This document shows, in pieces, positions 38,007-46,322 of a stretch of DNA of 46,322 nucleotides; the stretch's first letter is position 1, and each line of letters opens with the position of its first letter. The position numbers and the translations under genes were made by a program. The stretch is from Gammaproteobacteria bacterium (GTDB taxonomy: Bacteria > Pseudomonadota > Gammaproteobacteria > Arenicellales > Poriferihabitantaceae): assembly GCA_009842505.1 (NCBI GenBank), contig VYFG01000021.1:1-46322 (forward strand), in the 5' to 3' direction. The notes under the pieces are model-generated. The model ran no database searches and was not told where the DNA came from. It saw only the letters and a program-made list of their open reading frames with translations.

Positions 38007-39014
38007 ATGGAGGTCCTGATCACGGGCGGCGCCGGGTTTGTCGGCGCCGCGCTGGCCCATCGCCTGCTGGACGAGGGCCACCGGATTCACGTCGTCGACA
38101 ACCTCAGCGACTACTACGAGGTGAGCCTCAAGGAGGCCCGGCTCGACCGCCTGAAGGTCCGGGAGGGCTGCAGCTTCCAGGCCGCCGACATCGCCGACCG
38201 GGACGCCATGACGTCGCTGTTCCGCGGCCGGACATTCGACGTGGTGGTCCACATGGCGGCCCAGGCCGGGGTGAGATACTCGCTGGAAAATCCCGCGGCC
38301 TATGTCAACGCCAACCTGACTGGGTTCGGCAACATCCTGGAAGGCTGCCGCCACGGCGGCGTCGGCCACCTGGTGTTCGCATCCAGCAGCTCGGTCTACG
38401 GCGGCAACACCAAGCTGCCGTTCAGCGAGGACGACCCGGTGGACCACCCGGTTTCCCTCTATGCCGCCACCAAGAAAGCCAACGAGCTGATGGCGCATAC
38501 CTATGCCCACCTGTACGGCCTTCCCTGCACGGGCCTCCGGTTCTTCACTGTCTACGGGCCCTGGGGACGGCCGGACATGGCCTTTTTCAAGTTCACCCGG
38601 CTGATGCTCGCGAATGAGCCCATCCCGGTCTACAACAACGGCCGGATGACCAGGGATTTCACCTATATCGACGACATCGTCGAGGGAATGCGAAGGGTGC
38701 TGGACAAACCGGCATCCCCGTCGGAAACGTTCGACCCGGATCGGCCCACCCCGGCGGAGAGCCTGGCGCCGTTCAGAATCCTCAACATCGGCAATGGCAG
38801 CCGGGTCCGGCTCATGGACTACATCGCCGCCCTGGAGGCCTGTCTTGGCGTCAAGGCCGAATACCGGATGCTGCCGATGCGGGACGGCGATGTCGTCGCC
38901 ACCCATGCGGACGTCAGCAGACTCGAAGCGCTCACGGGCTATCGCCCGTCCACGACGATCGAGGACGGCCTGGCGCGCTTCTGCCACTGGTACCGCGGGT
39001 ACTACAGCGCCTGA
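38007..39014 (+). CDS. NAD-dependent UDP-uronate 4-epimerase (UDP-glucuronate type)
   Basis: A 335-residue extended SDR. The NAD loop is TGGAGFVGAAL (6-16); VDNLSDYYEVSLKEARLDRL and FFTVYGPWGRPDMAFFKFTR are signatures of UDP-glucuronate 4-epimerases of the CapI type. Catalytic Ser-Tyr-Lys lie in ASSSSVYGG and SLYAATKKANE. It converts UDP-GlcA to UDP-GalA or the N-acetyl equivalents for envelope polysaccharides. The dehydrogenase gene follows after 6 bases, so the two act in one pathway. Confidence 0.92.
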   Translation: MEVLITGGAGFVGAALAHRLLDEGHRIHVVDNLSDYYEVSLKEARLDRLKVREGCSFQAADIADRDAMTSLFRGRTFDVVVHMAAQAGVRYSLENPAAYVNANLTGFGNILEGCRHGGVGHLVFASSSSVYGGNTKLPFSEDDPVDHPVSLYAATKKANELMAHTYAHLYGLPCTGLRFFTVYGPWGRPDMAFFKFTRLMLANEPIPVYNNGRMTRDFTYIDDIVEGMRRVLDKPASPSETFDPDRPTPAESLAPFRILNIGNGSRVRLMDYIAALEACLGVKAEYRMLPMRDGDVVATHADVSRLEALTGYRPSTTIEDGLARFCHWYRGYYSA

Positions 39015-39020
39015 ACCGCC

Positions 39021-40340
39021 GTGAAACAGACGCCCCATCAGCAGCTGATCGGCAGGCTCAAGGACCGAACCGCGGCCATCGGGATCGTGGGCATGGGCTA
39101 TGTCGGGCTGCCGCTGGCGCTCCGTTTTGCGGACGCGGGTTACCGGGTGCGCGGCTTCGATATCGAGCCGTTGCGCGTCGACCTCATGAACCGGGGCGGC
39201 AGCCACATCGCGCATATCCGGGAGGACCGGGTGGCCGGGGCGGTGGCCCGGGGCTTCCGCGCCACCACCGACTTCACGGAAATCGCCGCAATGGATGCGG
39301 TGATCCTTTGCCTGCCCACCCCCTTGGGCCGCCACCGTGAGCCGGACCTCGGGTTTGTCACGGGCACCACCGATACCCTCCTGCCCCATCTGCGGCCGGG
39401 ACAGGTCATCTCCCTGGAAAGCACCACCTACCCCGGGACCACGGACGAGGAGCTGCTGCCGCGGCTGGAGTCTACCGGCCTTGAGGTGGGCAAGGACCTG
39501 TTCCTGGTCTATTCGCCGGAACGGGAGGATCCGGGAAACCCGGAATTCGGCACGGGAAACATCCCCAAAGTCTGCGGCGGGCACACCGACGCCTGCCTGG
39601 CTGCCGGGGTGGCGCTCTACGAACAGGCCATCGATACGGTGGTGCCGGTCAGTTCCACCCGGGTGGCGGAATTGACCAAGCTTCTCGAGAATATTCACCG
39701 GGCGGTGAACATCGGCCTGGTCAACGAAATGAAAGTCGTGGCGGACCGCATGGGGATCAACATCCACGAAGTGATCGATGCCGCCGGGACCAAGCCGTTC
39801 GGCTTCACCCCCTACTATCCCGGTCCCGGGCTCGGCGGGCACTGCATCCCCATCGACCCGTTCTACCTCACCTGGAAGGCGCGGGAATACGGCATCAACA
39901 CCCGCTTCATCGAACTTGCCGGCGAGGTGAACACCGCGATGCCGAAATGGGTTGTAGGCAAGGTGGTCGATGCGCTCAACAGTGCCGGCATGGCCGTCAG
40001 GGGCGCCCGCATCCTGGTACTCGGGATCGCCTACAAGAAAAATGTGGATGACATGCGGGAGTCCCCCTCCGCGTCCCTTCTGGAACTGCTCCGTGAAAGG
40101 GGCGCCGACGTGGCCTATTCAGATCCCCACGTACCGGTGTTTCCCCGGATGCGCAAGCACCACTTCGATCTGTCCAGTGTCGATCTGGACGCCGATTCCC
40201 TGGGACAGTACGACCTGGTGCTGCTGGCGACGGACCATGACGCCTTCGACTATGCCATGATCCGTGAACACGCCAGGCTGATCGTCGACACGCGGGGCCG
40301 CTATGCCATGACGCCGGGGGAGCATATCGTGCCCGCCTGA
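39021..40340 (+). CDS. Nucleotide sugar dehydrogenase, UDP-N-acetylglucosamine 6-dehydrogenase type (WbpA-like)
   Basis: A 439-residue UDP-sugar dehydrogenase starting at GTG. The NAD motif is [21 protein letters not shown] (22-42). The nucleophile Cys is in [16 protein letters not shown]; upstream [13 protein letters not shown] and SPEREDPGN are WbpA-type, and [14 protein letters not shown] is the usual late motif. It oxidises UDP-GlcNAc (or UDP-Glc) to the uronic acid. Coupled to the epimerase gene upstream, it would supply UDP-hexosaminuronic acid or UDP-galacturonate. Glycosyltransferases are not in the window. Confidence 0.92.
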   Translation: MKQTPHQQLIGRLKDRTAAIGIVGMGYVGLPLALRFADAGYRVRGFDIEPLRVDLMNRGGSHIAHIREDRVAGAVARGFRATTDFTEIAAMDAVILCLPTPLGRHREPDLGFVTGTTDTLLPHLRPGQVISLESTTYPGTTDEELLPRLESTGLEVGKDLFLVYSPEREDPGNPEFGTGNIPKVCGGHTDACLAAGVALYEQAIDTVVPVSSTRVAELTKLLENIHRAVNIGLVNEMKVVADRMGINIHEVIDAAGTKPFGFTPYYPGPGLGGHCIPIDPFYLTWKAREYGINTRFIELAGEVNTAMPKWVVGKVVDALNSAGMAVRGARILVLGIAYKKNVDDMRESPSASLLELLRERGADVAYSDPHVPVFPRMRKHHFDLSSVDLDADSLGQYDLVLLATDHDAFDYAMIREHARLIVDTRGRYAMTPGEHIVPA

Positions 40341-40971
40341 GAAATGGTTGGGCGCACGGGAATCCGATTTTTCTCAACGCCCGTTCCGGCCGTTAAATGA
40401 TGTTATCGCGCGCAAAAAATGAAAAAAATGGCACTTTTCGCGGATTTTTTTCAGGCCCCAAAAGACTATTGAACCAAGGAATATCGATTTTCCGGTATTT
40501 TTTTCTCTCTTCGCGGCACGTCGGAATCAGTCATCGGCAGTAAATCAGGGGGGTCCGGGTCCCCTTGACCAGGTGAGCATAGGAATATATTCCTTGCTCT
40601 CGATAAATACAGTTATCGCGAGTAAAAATTCCATAAAGAACCACATAACCTACTGTTTTTGCTCGATTATATTTTTCTCTTTTTTTTCATTTGCATTCCC
40701 TTAACATTCGCCCGAAAAAAATCGGGGCCCGGCTTCCACTGCCGAAAAGGGTCAATCCTCACCCGTTGAAAGGCCATCCTGACCATCCCTGACCCACCCA
40801 TCGGGCCCCTGTCCGGATGACCCCGGGCGGGGGGATTAAGTTCCCGAAGGGGAATCGCGGCGGAATTCAGCTGTCAGTGCTGGGTGAAAAAAATACCCGC
40901 ACCCTATCCGGACTCAAGCGCAATTCTGTCGCATCAATGGGGAACCGCAGTGATCCCCGGCGCCCGCCGGG
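40341..40971. other. AT-rich gap with inverted and direct repeats
   Basis: The 631 bases between the sugar dehydrogenase and valS are far more AT-rich than their neighbours and carry no gene. A perfect 10-bp inverted repeat, CAAGGAATAT at 40475-40484 and ATATTCCTTG at 40587-40596, spans 100 bases, with the palindrome GGAATATATTCC at 40582-40593. GTTATCGCG occurs at 40402-40410 and 40612-40620. T-rich tracts near 40501 and 40671 could aid termination of the upstream operon. No terminator for valS is convincing: a GC hairpin at 40956-40971 has no T-tract. Confidence 0.45.
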
Positions 40972-43851
40972 TTAGGAGGCGAGCCGGAACAGCTGTGCCT
41001 GCAGTTCCTCGCGCGCGTGGACCTGCTCCTCCAGTTTCTGCCTCTCCCTGTCCACTACCGCCTCCGGCGCCTTGCTCGTGAACCCCGGGTTGTTGACCTT
41101 GGCCTCGATCCGGTCGATGTCCCGGTCGAGCTTCTCGATGGCCTTTTTCAGGCGGGTGATCTCGGCACCCTTGTCGATCAATCCTTCGAGCGGAATGAGG
41201 ATAGCCATGTCTCCCAGCAGCGTCATGGCGGATTCGGGTTTTTCCGCGCCGCCCGGCAGCACCGCCACGGACTCCACCCGGCCCACGGCATCCAGGTAGA
41301 CCTGGCTGACCTTGAGGATGCGAAGATCCTCGGCAGACGCGTTCTGCAGCAGCACCGGCACCCGTTTCCCGGGAGGGATGTTCATCTCGCCCTTGATCTG
41401 GCGGATGCCGAGAATGAACTGCATCACCCATTCCATCTCCACTTCCGCGGCGCGGTCGATCCGATCGTCCTCCGGCACCGGATACTTCGCCAGCATGACG
41501 GTGTCACCGTCCCGGCCCGCAAGGGGCGCCACCTTCTGCCAGATCTCCTCGGTGATGAACGGCATGATGGGATGGGCCAGCCGCATCATGGTTTCCAGTA
41601 CGCGCACCAGGGTGCGGCGGGTACCCCGCAGCTGGTCCGCGCTGCTGCCGGGGTTGCCCAGCACGGGCTTGCACAGCTCCAGGTACCAGTCGCAATACCG
41701 GTTCCAGATCAGTTCGTAGATTTCCCGGGCGGCGTTGTCGAAACGGTAGTCACGGATGGCGTCGGTTACCACCTGTTCGCTGCGCTGCAGGCAGGAGACG
41801 ATCCAGCGGTCCGCGGCAGACAGTTCCACGTCGGCGCCCTGCTGGCCGCAGTCCCGGCCCTCGGTGTGCATCATCACGAAACGGGCCGCATTCCAGATCT
41901 TGTTGCAGAAGTTCCGGTATCCCTCGGTGCGGGTCAGGTCGAAGTTGATGTCCCGGCCCGTGGACGCCAGGGCCGCAAACGTGAACCGGAGCGCATCGGT
42001 ACCGAAACTGGGTATCCCCGAAGGAAAGTCCCTGCGCGTCTGTTTCTCGATCTTCTCCGCCAGGTGCGGCTGCATCATGCCGCTGATGCGCTTGGCCACG
42101 AGGTCATCGAGCTCGATGCCGTCGATGAGGTCGATGGGGTCCAGCACGTTGCCCTTGGACTTGGACATCTTCTGACCGTGTGCATCGCGCACCAGGCCGT
42201 GAATGTACACCTGCCGGAACGGCACGTCATCCATGAAGCGCATGCCCATCATGATCATTCGCGCCACCCAGAAGAAGATGATGTCGAAGCCCGTGACCAG
42301 CACGCTGGTGGGATAGAAGGTCTGCAACCGGTCGGTCCGTTCCGGCCAGCCCAGGGTGGAAAATGGCCAGAGGGCGGAGCTGAACCAGGTGTCCAGGACA
42401 TCCTCGTCCTGACTGAGCGGCAGGTCCGGGGAAAGTCCGTACTTCTCCCGCACCGCCGCCTCGTCCCGCGCCACATAAATGTTGCCGTCGGAATCGTACC
42501 AGGCCGGGATCCGATGACCCCACCAGATCTGGCGCGAAATACACCAGTCCTCGATATTTTCCAGCCACTGGTAGTAGGTCTTGCTCCAGTTGGCGGGCAC
42601 GAACTCGATCCGCCCACCCCTGACCGCCTCGATGGCGGGATCGGTGATCACCGCCTTGCCGCCGGGCCTGCCGTCCTCCTGGACCTCACGGGTCAGGTCC
42701 ACGTACCACTGGTCGGTGAGAAAGGGTTCCACCACGACTCCGGAACGGTCGCCCCGGGGAATCACCAGCTTGTGGTCCTCGACCTTCTCCAGCAGACCGG
42801 CCTCCCCGAGATCCGCCACGACGCGTTCCCGCGCCGCCTCCCGGGTCAGTCCCACGTAGGCGGGAGGCACCAGGTCCCCCTCCCGGATCTCGTCGTCGTT
42901 GACGTTCCGGCGGATGCTCGCGTCCACGGTGAACACGTTGATGAGTCCGCCGTGGGGCTGGGACGCCATGACCTCGATGTCGCGGTGGCGGAGCCAGACC
43001 TGGTAGTCGTTGAAATCGTGGGCCGGGGTGATCTTGACGCAGCCGGACCCGAAATCGGGATCGACATACTCGTCGGCGATGATGGGAATTCGCCGACCGG
43101 TGAGCGGCAGGTCGACATGGCCGCCGACGAGTTCACGGTAGCGTCCGTCCCCGGGGTGAACCGCCACCGCGGTATCGCCGAGCATGGTTTCCGGCCGGGT
43201 GGTGGCCACGGTGAGATGGCCGCCGCCGTCCGCGAGCGGATAGCGCAGATGCCACAGGTGGCCGCTTTCCTCCACGGACAGCACCTCGAGGTCCGACAAC
43301 GCCGTATGCAGTACCGGGTCCCAGTTCACCAAGCGCTTGCCGCGGTAGATGATGCCCTGGTCGAACAGCTGCACGAAGACCTCGCTCACCGCGGCGCTCA
43401 GGCCATCGTCCATGGTGAAGCGTTCGTGGGCCCAGTCCGGCGAGGCCCCCATGCGGCGGAGCTGCCGCGTGATCATGCCGCCGGATTCCTCCTTCCACTG
43501 CCACACCCGGTTGATGAAGTCCCTGCGGCCGTAGTCGTGGCGGGTTCTGCCCTCGGCGTTGACCAGCCGCTCCACCACCATCTGGGTGGCGATGCCGGCA
43601 TGGTCGGTGCCCGGCTGCCACAGCGTGTTCCTGCCCCGCATCCGGTTGAACCGGATCAGCGCGTCCATGATGGTGTCCTGGAACGCGTGGCCCATGTGCA
43701 GGCTGCCGGTGACGTTGGGCGGCGGGATCATGATGCAGTAGGCATCGGCGTTGTCGCCCCGGTCCTCGGGCGCGAAATAGCCGCGCCTTTCCCACTCGCC
43801 GTACCAGCGGGCCTCGATGTCGTGGGGGTTGTAAGACTTGTCCAGGGTCAT
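40972..43851 (-). CDS. valS: Valyl-tRNA synthetase
   Basis: A 959-residue class I synthetase. The first signature is HMGH within [15 protein letters not shown] and the second is KMSKS in [13 protein letters not shown]. The editing domain has [18 protein letters not shown], and the C-terminal coiled coil ([22 protein letters not shown] onward) is typical. The start at 43851 ([17 protein letters not shown]) matches the family N-terminus; the frame extends upstream by 35 residues over holC. It follows holC in the conserved pepA-holC-valS order. Confidence 0.97.
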   Translation of the reverse strand: MTLDKSYNPHDIEARWYGEWERRGYFAPEDRGDNADAYCIMIPPPNVTGSLHMGHAFQDTIMDALIRFNRMRGRNTLWQPGTDHAGIATQMVVERLVNAEGRTRHDYGRRDFINRVWQWKEESGGMITRQLRRMGASPDWAHERFTMDDGLSAAVSEVFVQLFDQGIIYRGKRLVNWDPVLHTALSDLEVLSVEESGHLWHLRYPLADGGGHLTVATTRPETMLGDTAVAVHPGDGRYRELVGGHVDLPLTGRRIPIIADEYVDPDFGSGCVKITPAHDFNDYQVWLRHRDIEVMASQPHGGLINVFTVDASIRRNVNDDEIREGDLVPPAYVGLTREAARERVVADLGEAGLLEKVEDHKLVIPRGDRSGVVVEPFLTDQWYVDLTREVQEDGRPGGKAVITDPAIEAVRGGRIEFVPANWSKTYYQWLENIEDWCISRQIWWGHRIPAWYDSDGNIYVARDEAAVREKYGLSPDLPLSQDEDVLDTWFSSALWPFSTLGWPERTDRLQTFYPTSVLVTGFDIIFFWVARMIMMGMRFMDDVPFRQVYIHGLVRDAHGQKMSKSKGNVLDPIDLIDGIELDDLVAKRISGMMQPHLAEKIEKQTRRDFPSGIPSFGTDALRFTFAALASTGRDINFDLTRTEGYRNFCNKIWNAARFVMMHTEGRDCGQQGADVELSAADRWIVSCLQRSEQVVTDAIRDYRFDNAAREIYELIWNRYCDWYLELCKPVLGNPGSSADQLRGTRRTLVRVLETMMRLAHPIMPFITEEIWQKVAPLAGRDGDTVMLAKYPVPEDDRIDRAAEVEMEWVMQFILGIRQIKGEMNIPPGKRVPVLLQNASAEDLRILKVSQVYLDAVGRVESVAVLPGGAEKPESAMTLLGDMAILIPLEGLIDKGAEITRLKKAIEKLDRDIDRIEAKVNNPGFTSKAPEAVVDRERQKLEEQVHAREELQAQLFRLAS

Positions 43852-43858
43852 CTCGGCA

Positions 43859-44296
43859 CTACAGTCTGATCTCGTGGGTGCCGGGTTCGACGCCCATGGC
43901 GCGGTAGGCCCTGAAGCGCTCGCGGCCGGCGGCGCGGTGATCCTGGCTGTCTGCAATCAGGTCCGCCACCCGGCGGCATTCCGCCGCGCCTTCCGGCAGT
44001 GCCCGGGTGAGCGACACCAGCATGCCGCGCCATTTCTCCGGGGCGCATTCCGTGCCGATGAGTACCGGCGACAGCGCCGCCTCCGGCGTCCCGGTGCGCG
44101 CATGGGGAATGAAACTCGCCGCCTGGTATTCCCAGAGCATCCGGTCCAGGGCTTCCGCTTCTCCGGGCGTATCCACCTGCATGTACACCCTGTGTCCCTG
44201 CCGCCAGGCCTTGGCGGCGATCATGCAGGCATAACCGAGGCGGCTGGCGTCGTCCGCCTGGTTCAGCACATAGAAATCAACCCTCTCGGGAGCCAC
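43859..44296 (-). CDS. holC: DNA polymerase III chi subunit
   Basis: A 145-residue subunit of the clamp loader that joins the polymerase to SSB. The N-terminal [35 protein letters not shown] and [20 protein letters not shown] are HolC signatures, and PVLIG with [16 protein letters not shown] follows. Length fits E. coli HolC (147). It sits 7 bases before valS and 25 bases after pepA. Confidence 0.95.
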   Translation of the reverse strand: MAPERVDFYVLNQADDASRLGYACMIAAKAWRQGHRVYMQVDTPGEAEALDRMLWEYQAASFIPHARTGTPEAALSPVLIGTECAPEKWRGMLVSLTRALPEGAAECRRVADLIADSQDHRAAGRERFRAYRAMGVEPGTHEIRL

Positions 44297-44321
44297 GATA
44301 CCGCCGGTATGCCTCGAAGGT

Positions 44322-45812
44322 TCAGCCCGCCCTTTGCAGCAGGAATTCCACCAGGAGCGGAACCGGCCTGCCGGTGGAGCCCTTCTCGCCGCCGGATTTC
44401 CAGGCGGTGCCGGCGATGTCCAGATGGGCCCAGGAATAGTCGCTGGCGAACTCCTTGAGGAAGCAGGCCGCCGTCACCGCCCCGGCGCCCTTGCCGCCGA
44501 TGTTGGCGAGGTCGGCGAAATTGCTCTTGAGCTGCCTGGTGTAGTCGTCCCACACCGGCAGCCGCCAGACGCGGTCGCCGCTCGACTCGCCGGCGGCGAG
44601 GAGTTCGCCCGCCAGCTTGTCATCATTGCTGAAAAGGCCCGACGCATGGCTGCCGAGGGCTATGATGCAGGCGCCGGTGAGGGTGGCGATGTCCACCACT
44701 GCCGCGGGCTTGTAGCGCGCGATGTAGGTCAGTGCGTCGCACAGGATGAGACGTCCTTCGGCGTCGGTGTTGAGGATCTCGATGGTCTTGCCCGCCATGC
44801 TGGTGACGATGTCCCCGGGCTTGTTGGCGGCGCCGTCCGGCAGGTTCTCGCTGCTCGGGACCACGCCGACGACATTGAGCGGCAGTTCCATTTCCGCCGC
44901 CGCATGCAGGGTGCCGAACACGCTGGCGCCGCCGCACATGTCGAATTTCATCTCGTCCATGGCGCCCGCGGGCTTGATGGAGATGCCGCCGGCGTCAAAC
45001 GTAAGGCCCTTGCCCACCAGCACCACCGGAGCGTCGCCGCGCTTGCCGCCGCCGTATTCCATGATGATCAACCTGGCGGGCTCCCGGCTGCCCCGGGAGA
45101 CCGACAGCAGCGAGCCCATCTTGAGCTTCTGCATGTCCGCCTCGTTCAGCACCCGGGTCTTCACGGGAAGGGTTTTCTGCATCGCCCGCGCCCGCCTGGC
45201 CAGGTAGGACGGCGTGCAGATGTTGCCGGGAAGGTTGCCGAGTTCCCGGGCCAGGGTCACCCCGTGCGCGGTGGCCACGCCCTCGCGCACGCCCCGTCTC
45301 GCGGCATTGAGTTCCGCCCTGTCCACCACGATGGCGGCAGACTTGAGCGCAGGCGCCTTCTTCTTTCCGCTCAGGGTTTCCGTGTACCGGTAGAGCACCG
45401 CGTCCATCGCCTCCACCACGTGGCGCGCCATGCGCCGGGTGTTCATCCGGCCGTGCCGGCGGTCCATGAGCGCGATATCCAGGGAGCGTACATTGGCCGC
45501 CCTGGCGGCGCCGGCCGCGGCCTCGGCGGCCTGTCGGAGTTCCCTGGCGCCGGTCTCGGCGGCCTTGCCCATGCCGACGAGCAGCACTCTTTCCGCGCGG
45601 ATGCCGGCGGGATCGTGGACCAGCAGGGTGCTGCCGGGCTCGCCGCTGATGTCACCCCTGGCTACCAGGGTACGGAGCCTCCTGTTGGCCCTGGCGTCCA
45701 GCAGGGCCGCATTGTTGCCGAGCGTGGCCTTTTTTCCGTCGGTGTACACCGCCACCACCAAGAGGCGGGAAGCGAGGGTGTCGATCTTGTTGCTCTTGGC
45801 CAAGTAATCCAC
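44322..45812 (-). CDS. pepA: Leucyl aminopeptidase PepA (M17)
   Basis: A 496-residue dizinc aminopeptidase that removes N-terminal residues from peptides; in E. coli PepA also binds DNA. Metal and active-site motifs are VGKGLTFDAGGISIKP, KFDMCGGASV and the signature NTDAEGRLILCD. The N-terminal domain (1-170) is the variable, DNA-binding-type region. It heads the pepA-holC-valS operon. Upstream DNA (45813-46267) is divergent from another gene. Confidence 0.96.
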   Translation of the reverse strand: MDYLAKSNKIDTLASRLLVVAVYTDGKKATLGNNAALLDARANRRLRTLVARGDISGEPGSTLLVHDPAGIRAERVLLVGMGKAAETGARELRQAAEAAAGAARAANVRSLDIALMDRRHGRMNTRRMARHVVEAMDAVLYRYTETLSGKKKAPALKSAAIVVDRAELNAARRGVREGVATAHGVTLARELGNLPGNICTPSYLARRARAMQKTLPVKTRVLNEADMQKLKMGSLLSVSRGSREPARLIIMEYGGGKRGDAPVVLVGKGLTFDAGGISIKPAGAMDEMKFDMCGGASVFGTLHAAAEMELPLNVVGVVPSSENLPDGAANKPGDIVTSMAGKTIEILNTDAEGRLILCDALTYIARYKPAAVVDIATLTGACIIALGSHASGLFSNDDKLAGELLAAGESSGDRVWRLPVWDDYTRQLKSNFADLANIGGKGAGAVTAACFLKEFASDYSWAHLDIAGTAWKSGGEKGSTGRPVPLLVEFLLQRAG

Positions 45813-46267
45813 GTTGTCTCCTTTGTATACAGACAGATGCCGGTTTCTTCAAACTGCCGGATTATAACTGTGGTTGGTAAACGGGGCGACCCGGAAGATT
45901 TTACCCGGAAGATTTTCCCTGCGGGCCCCTCCGCGGGCGCTTTCCGGGGAACCGGTCCTCGGGCAGGGGATGGGGTCGGCCTTCCCGTCCAGGTTGCCGC
46001 CGTGCGGCCGTTTCGGCCCATTTCCGGGATCCGGCCAATACCCTTGTCCAGGGCCGTAACAACTGCTGAATCACAGCGAAAAAAATAAGTGGATACGGTA
46101 CCGGCCGCAGTGTATCCTACGGCGGCAACGAAAACGGTCCCGCACGGGAACGCGGGGCCGGCCCGGCTTTTGCCAGACCCCATCACCGACCCCCGGAACC
46201 AACGGCCCCGGAGCGTTGTCACAACGCCCTGACCGGCGACCGAGACTTGCAACTGAGAACAGGGTAC
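45813..46267. other. Gap upstream of pepA with a 14-bp tandem repeat
   Basis: No gene reads through these 455 bases. ACCCGGAAGATTTT is repeated exactly in tandem at 45889-45902 and 45903-45916. The stretch around 46075-46095 is AT-rich and could contain a promoter for either flanking gene. No hairpin with a T-tract or RNA gene was found. Confidence 0.4.
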
Positions 46268-46322
46268 ATGACGACATTCGGCCAACTTTCCCGCCTGCTG
46301 GCAACCGCCGCCTTCCTGCTGC
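46268..46322 (+). CDS. Partial gene, N-terminus with signal-like sequence
   Basis: An ATG at 46268 follows AGGG at a suitable distance (GAGAACAGGGTAC). The 18 residues visible, MTTFGQLSRLLATAAFLL, look like the start of a signal peptide or first membrane helix. The gene runs off the window. It is divergent from pepA, the place where lptF is often found, but the sequence does not resemble an LptF start. Confidence 0.5.
   Translation, partial: MTTFGQLSRLLATAAFLL

Noticed and set aside
40956..40971. GC-rich hairpin right after the valS stop
   Set aside because: CCCGGCG/CGCCGGG is a good stem, but no T-tract follows on the valS strand, so I do not call a terminator.
41017..43869. A 950-codon plus-strand open frame
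   Set aside because: It is the antisense shadow of valS, whose class I motifs are clear; its His/Gln/Gly-rich composition matches no family.

Overview
The window reads as a chromosomal segment of a GC-rich gammaproteobacterium. The evidence is gene content and order: pepA-holC-valS, ubiE-ubiJ-ubiB, nudE divergent from a yrfG-type phosphatase, zapE, and the small families YcgL and DUF1820, all of which I associate with Gammaproteobacteria. I cannot name a genus. No rRNA, tRNA, intact insertion sequence or CRISPR array was seen.

Layout. 1-600: a truncated pterin dehydratase and a small ABM-domain monooxygenase. 655-11916 (minus strand): a long, tightly spaced run reading nudE, cysQ, an adenylate kinase with a histone-H1-like tail, hemB, a DUF971 gene, ubiE, ubiJ, ubiB, a ClC-type transporter, glutaryl-CoA dehydrogenase and an EamA exporter. 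11960-13768 (plus): a HAD nucleotidase and zapE. 13858-15300: an orphan AAA/DUF4143 ATPase with an AT-rich leader. 15450-19429 (minus): metA-type homoserine acyltransferase, an unnamed P-loop protein, uppP and a MidA-type methyltransferase. 19481-21717 (plus): pteridine reductase, an epimerase-like protein and a uracil-DNA glycosylase family protein. 21718-24141: an accessory patch with a Fic gene carrying its own repeat operator and eroded pieces that look like HipA and an IS630 transposase. 24142-30749: DUF1820, a PBP4-type peptidase, a hydrolase, citrate synthase, a Ca/Na antiporter, YcgL, a small membrane protein and a rhomboid protease. 30808-37207: a second accessory patch with another Fic gene, two copies of a repeat operator, and an isoleucyl-tRNA synthetase preceded by a T-box riboswitch, then a membrane fatty-acid hydroxylase. 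38007-40340: two nucleotide-sugar genes (UDP-uronate epimerase and UDP-HexNAc dehydrogenase). 40341-40971: an AT-rich gap. 40972-45812 (minus): valS, holC, pepA. 46268-end: start of one more gene.

The most notable item is the ileS locus. The synthetase is the long type 2 form, its first class I signature is GIHH rather than HxGH, and its 5' leader has the landmarks of a transcriptional T-box: an AUC specifier in a paired stem I, the AG-bulge/distal-loop sequence, a UGGU T-box motif matching an A discriminator, and a terminator stem that shares its 5' arm with the antiterminator. T-boxes are mostly described in Firmicutes and Actinobacteria, so the gene and its switch were probably acquired together. 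Other points of interest are the adenylate kinase-histone tail fusion, self-regulation signatures in front of both Fic genes and the DUF4143 gene, and a ClC protein with Tyr where the gating Glu is expected.

All calls come from reading sequence and recalled family motifs. No database search or folding program was run.
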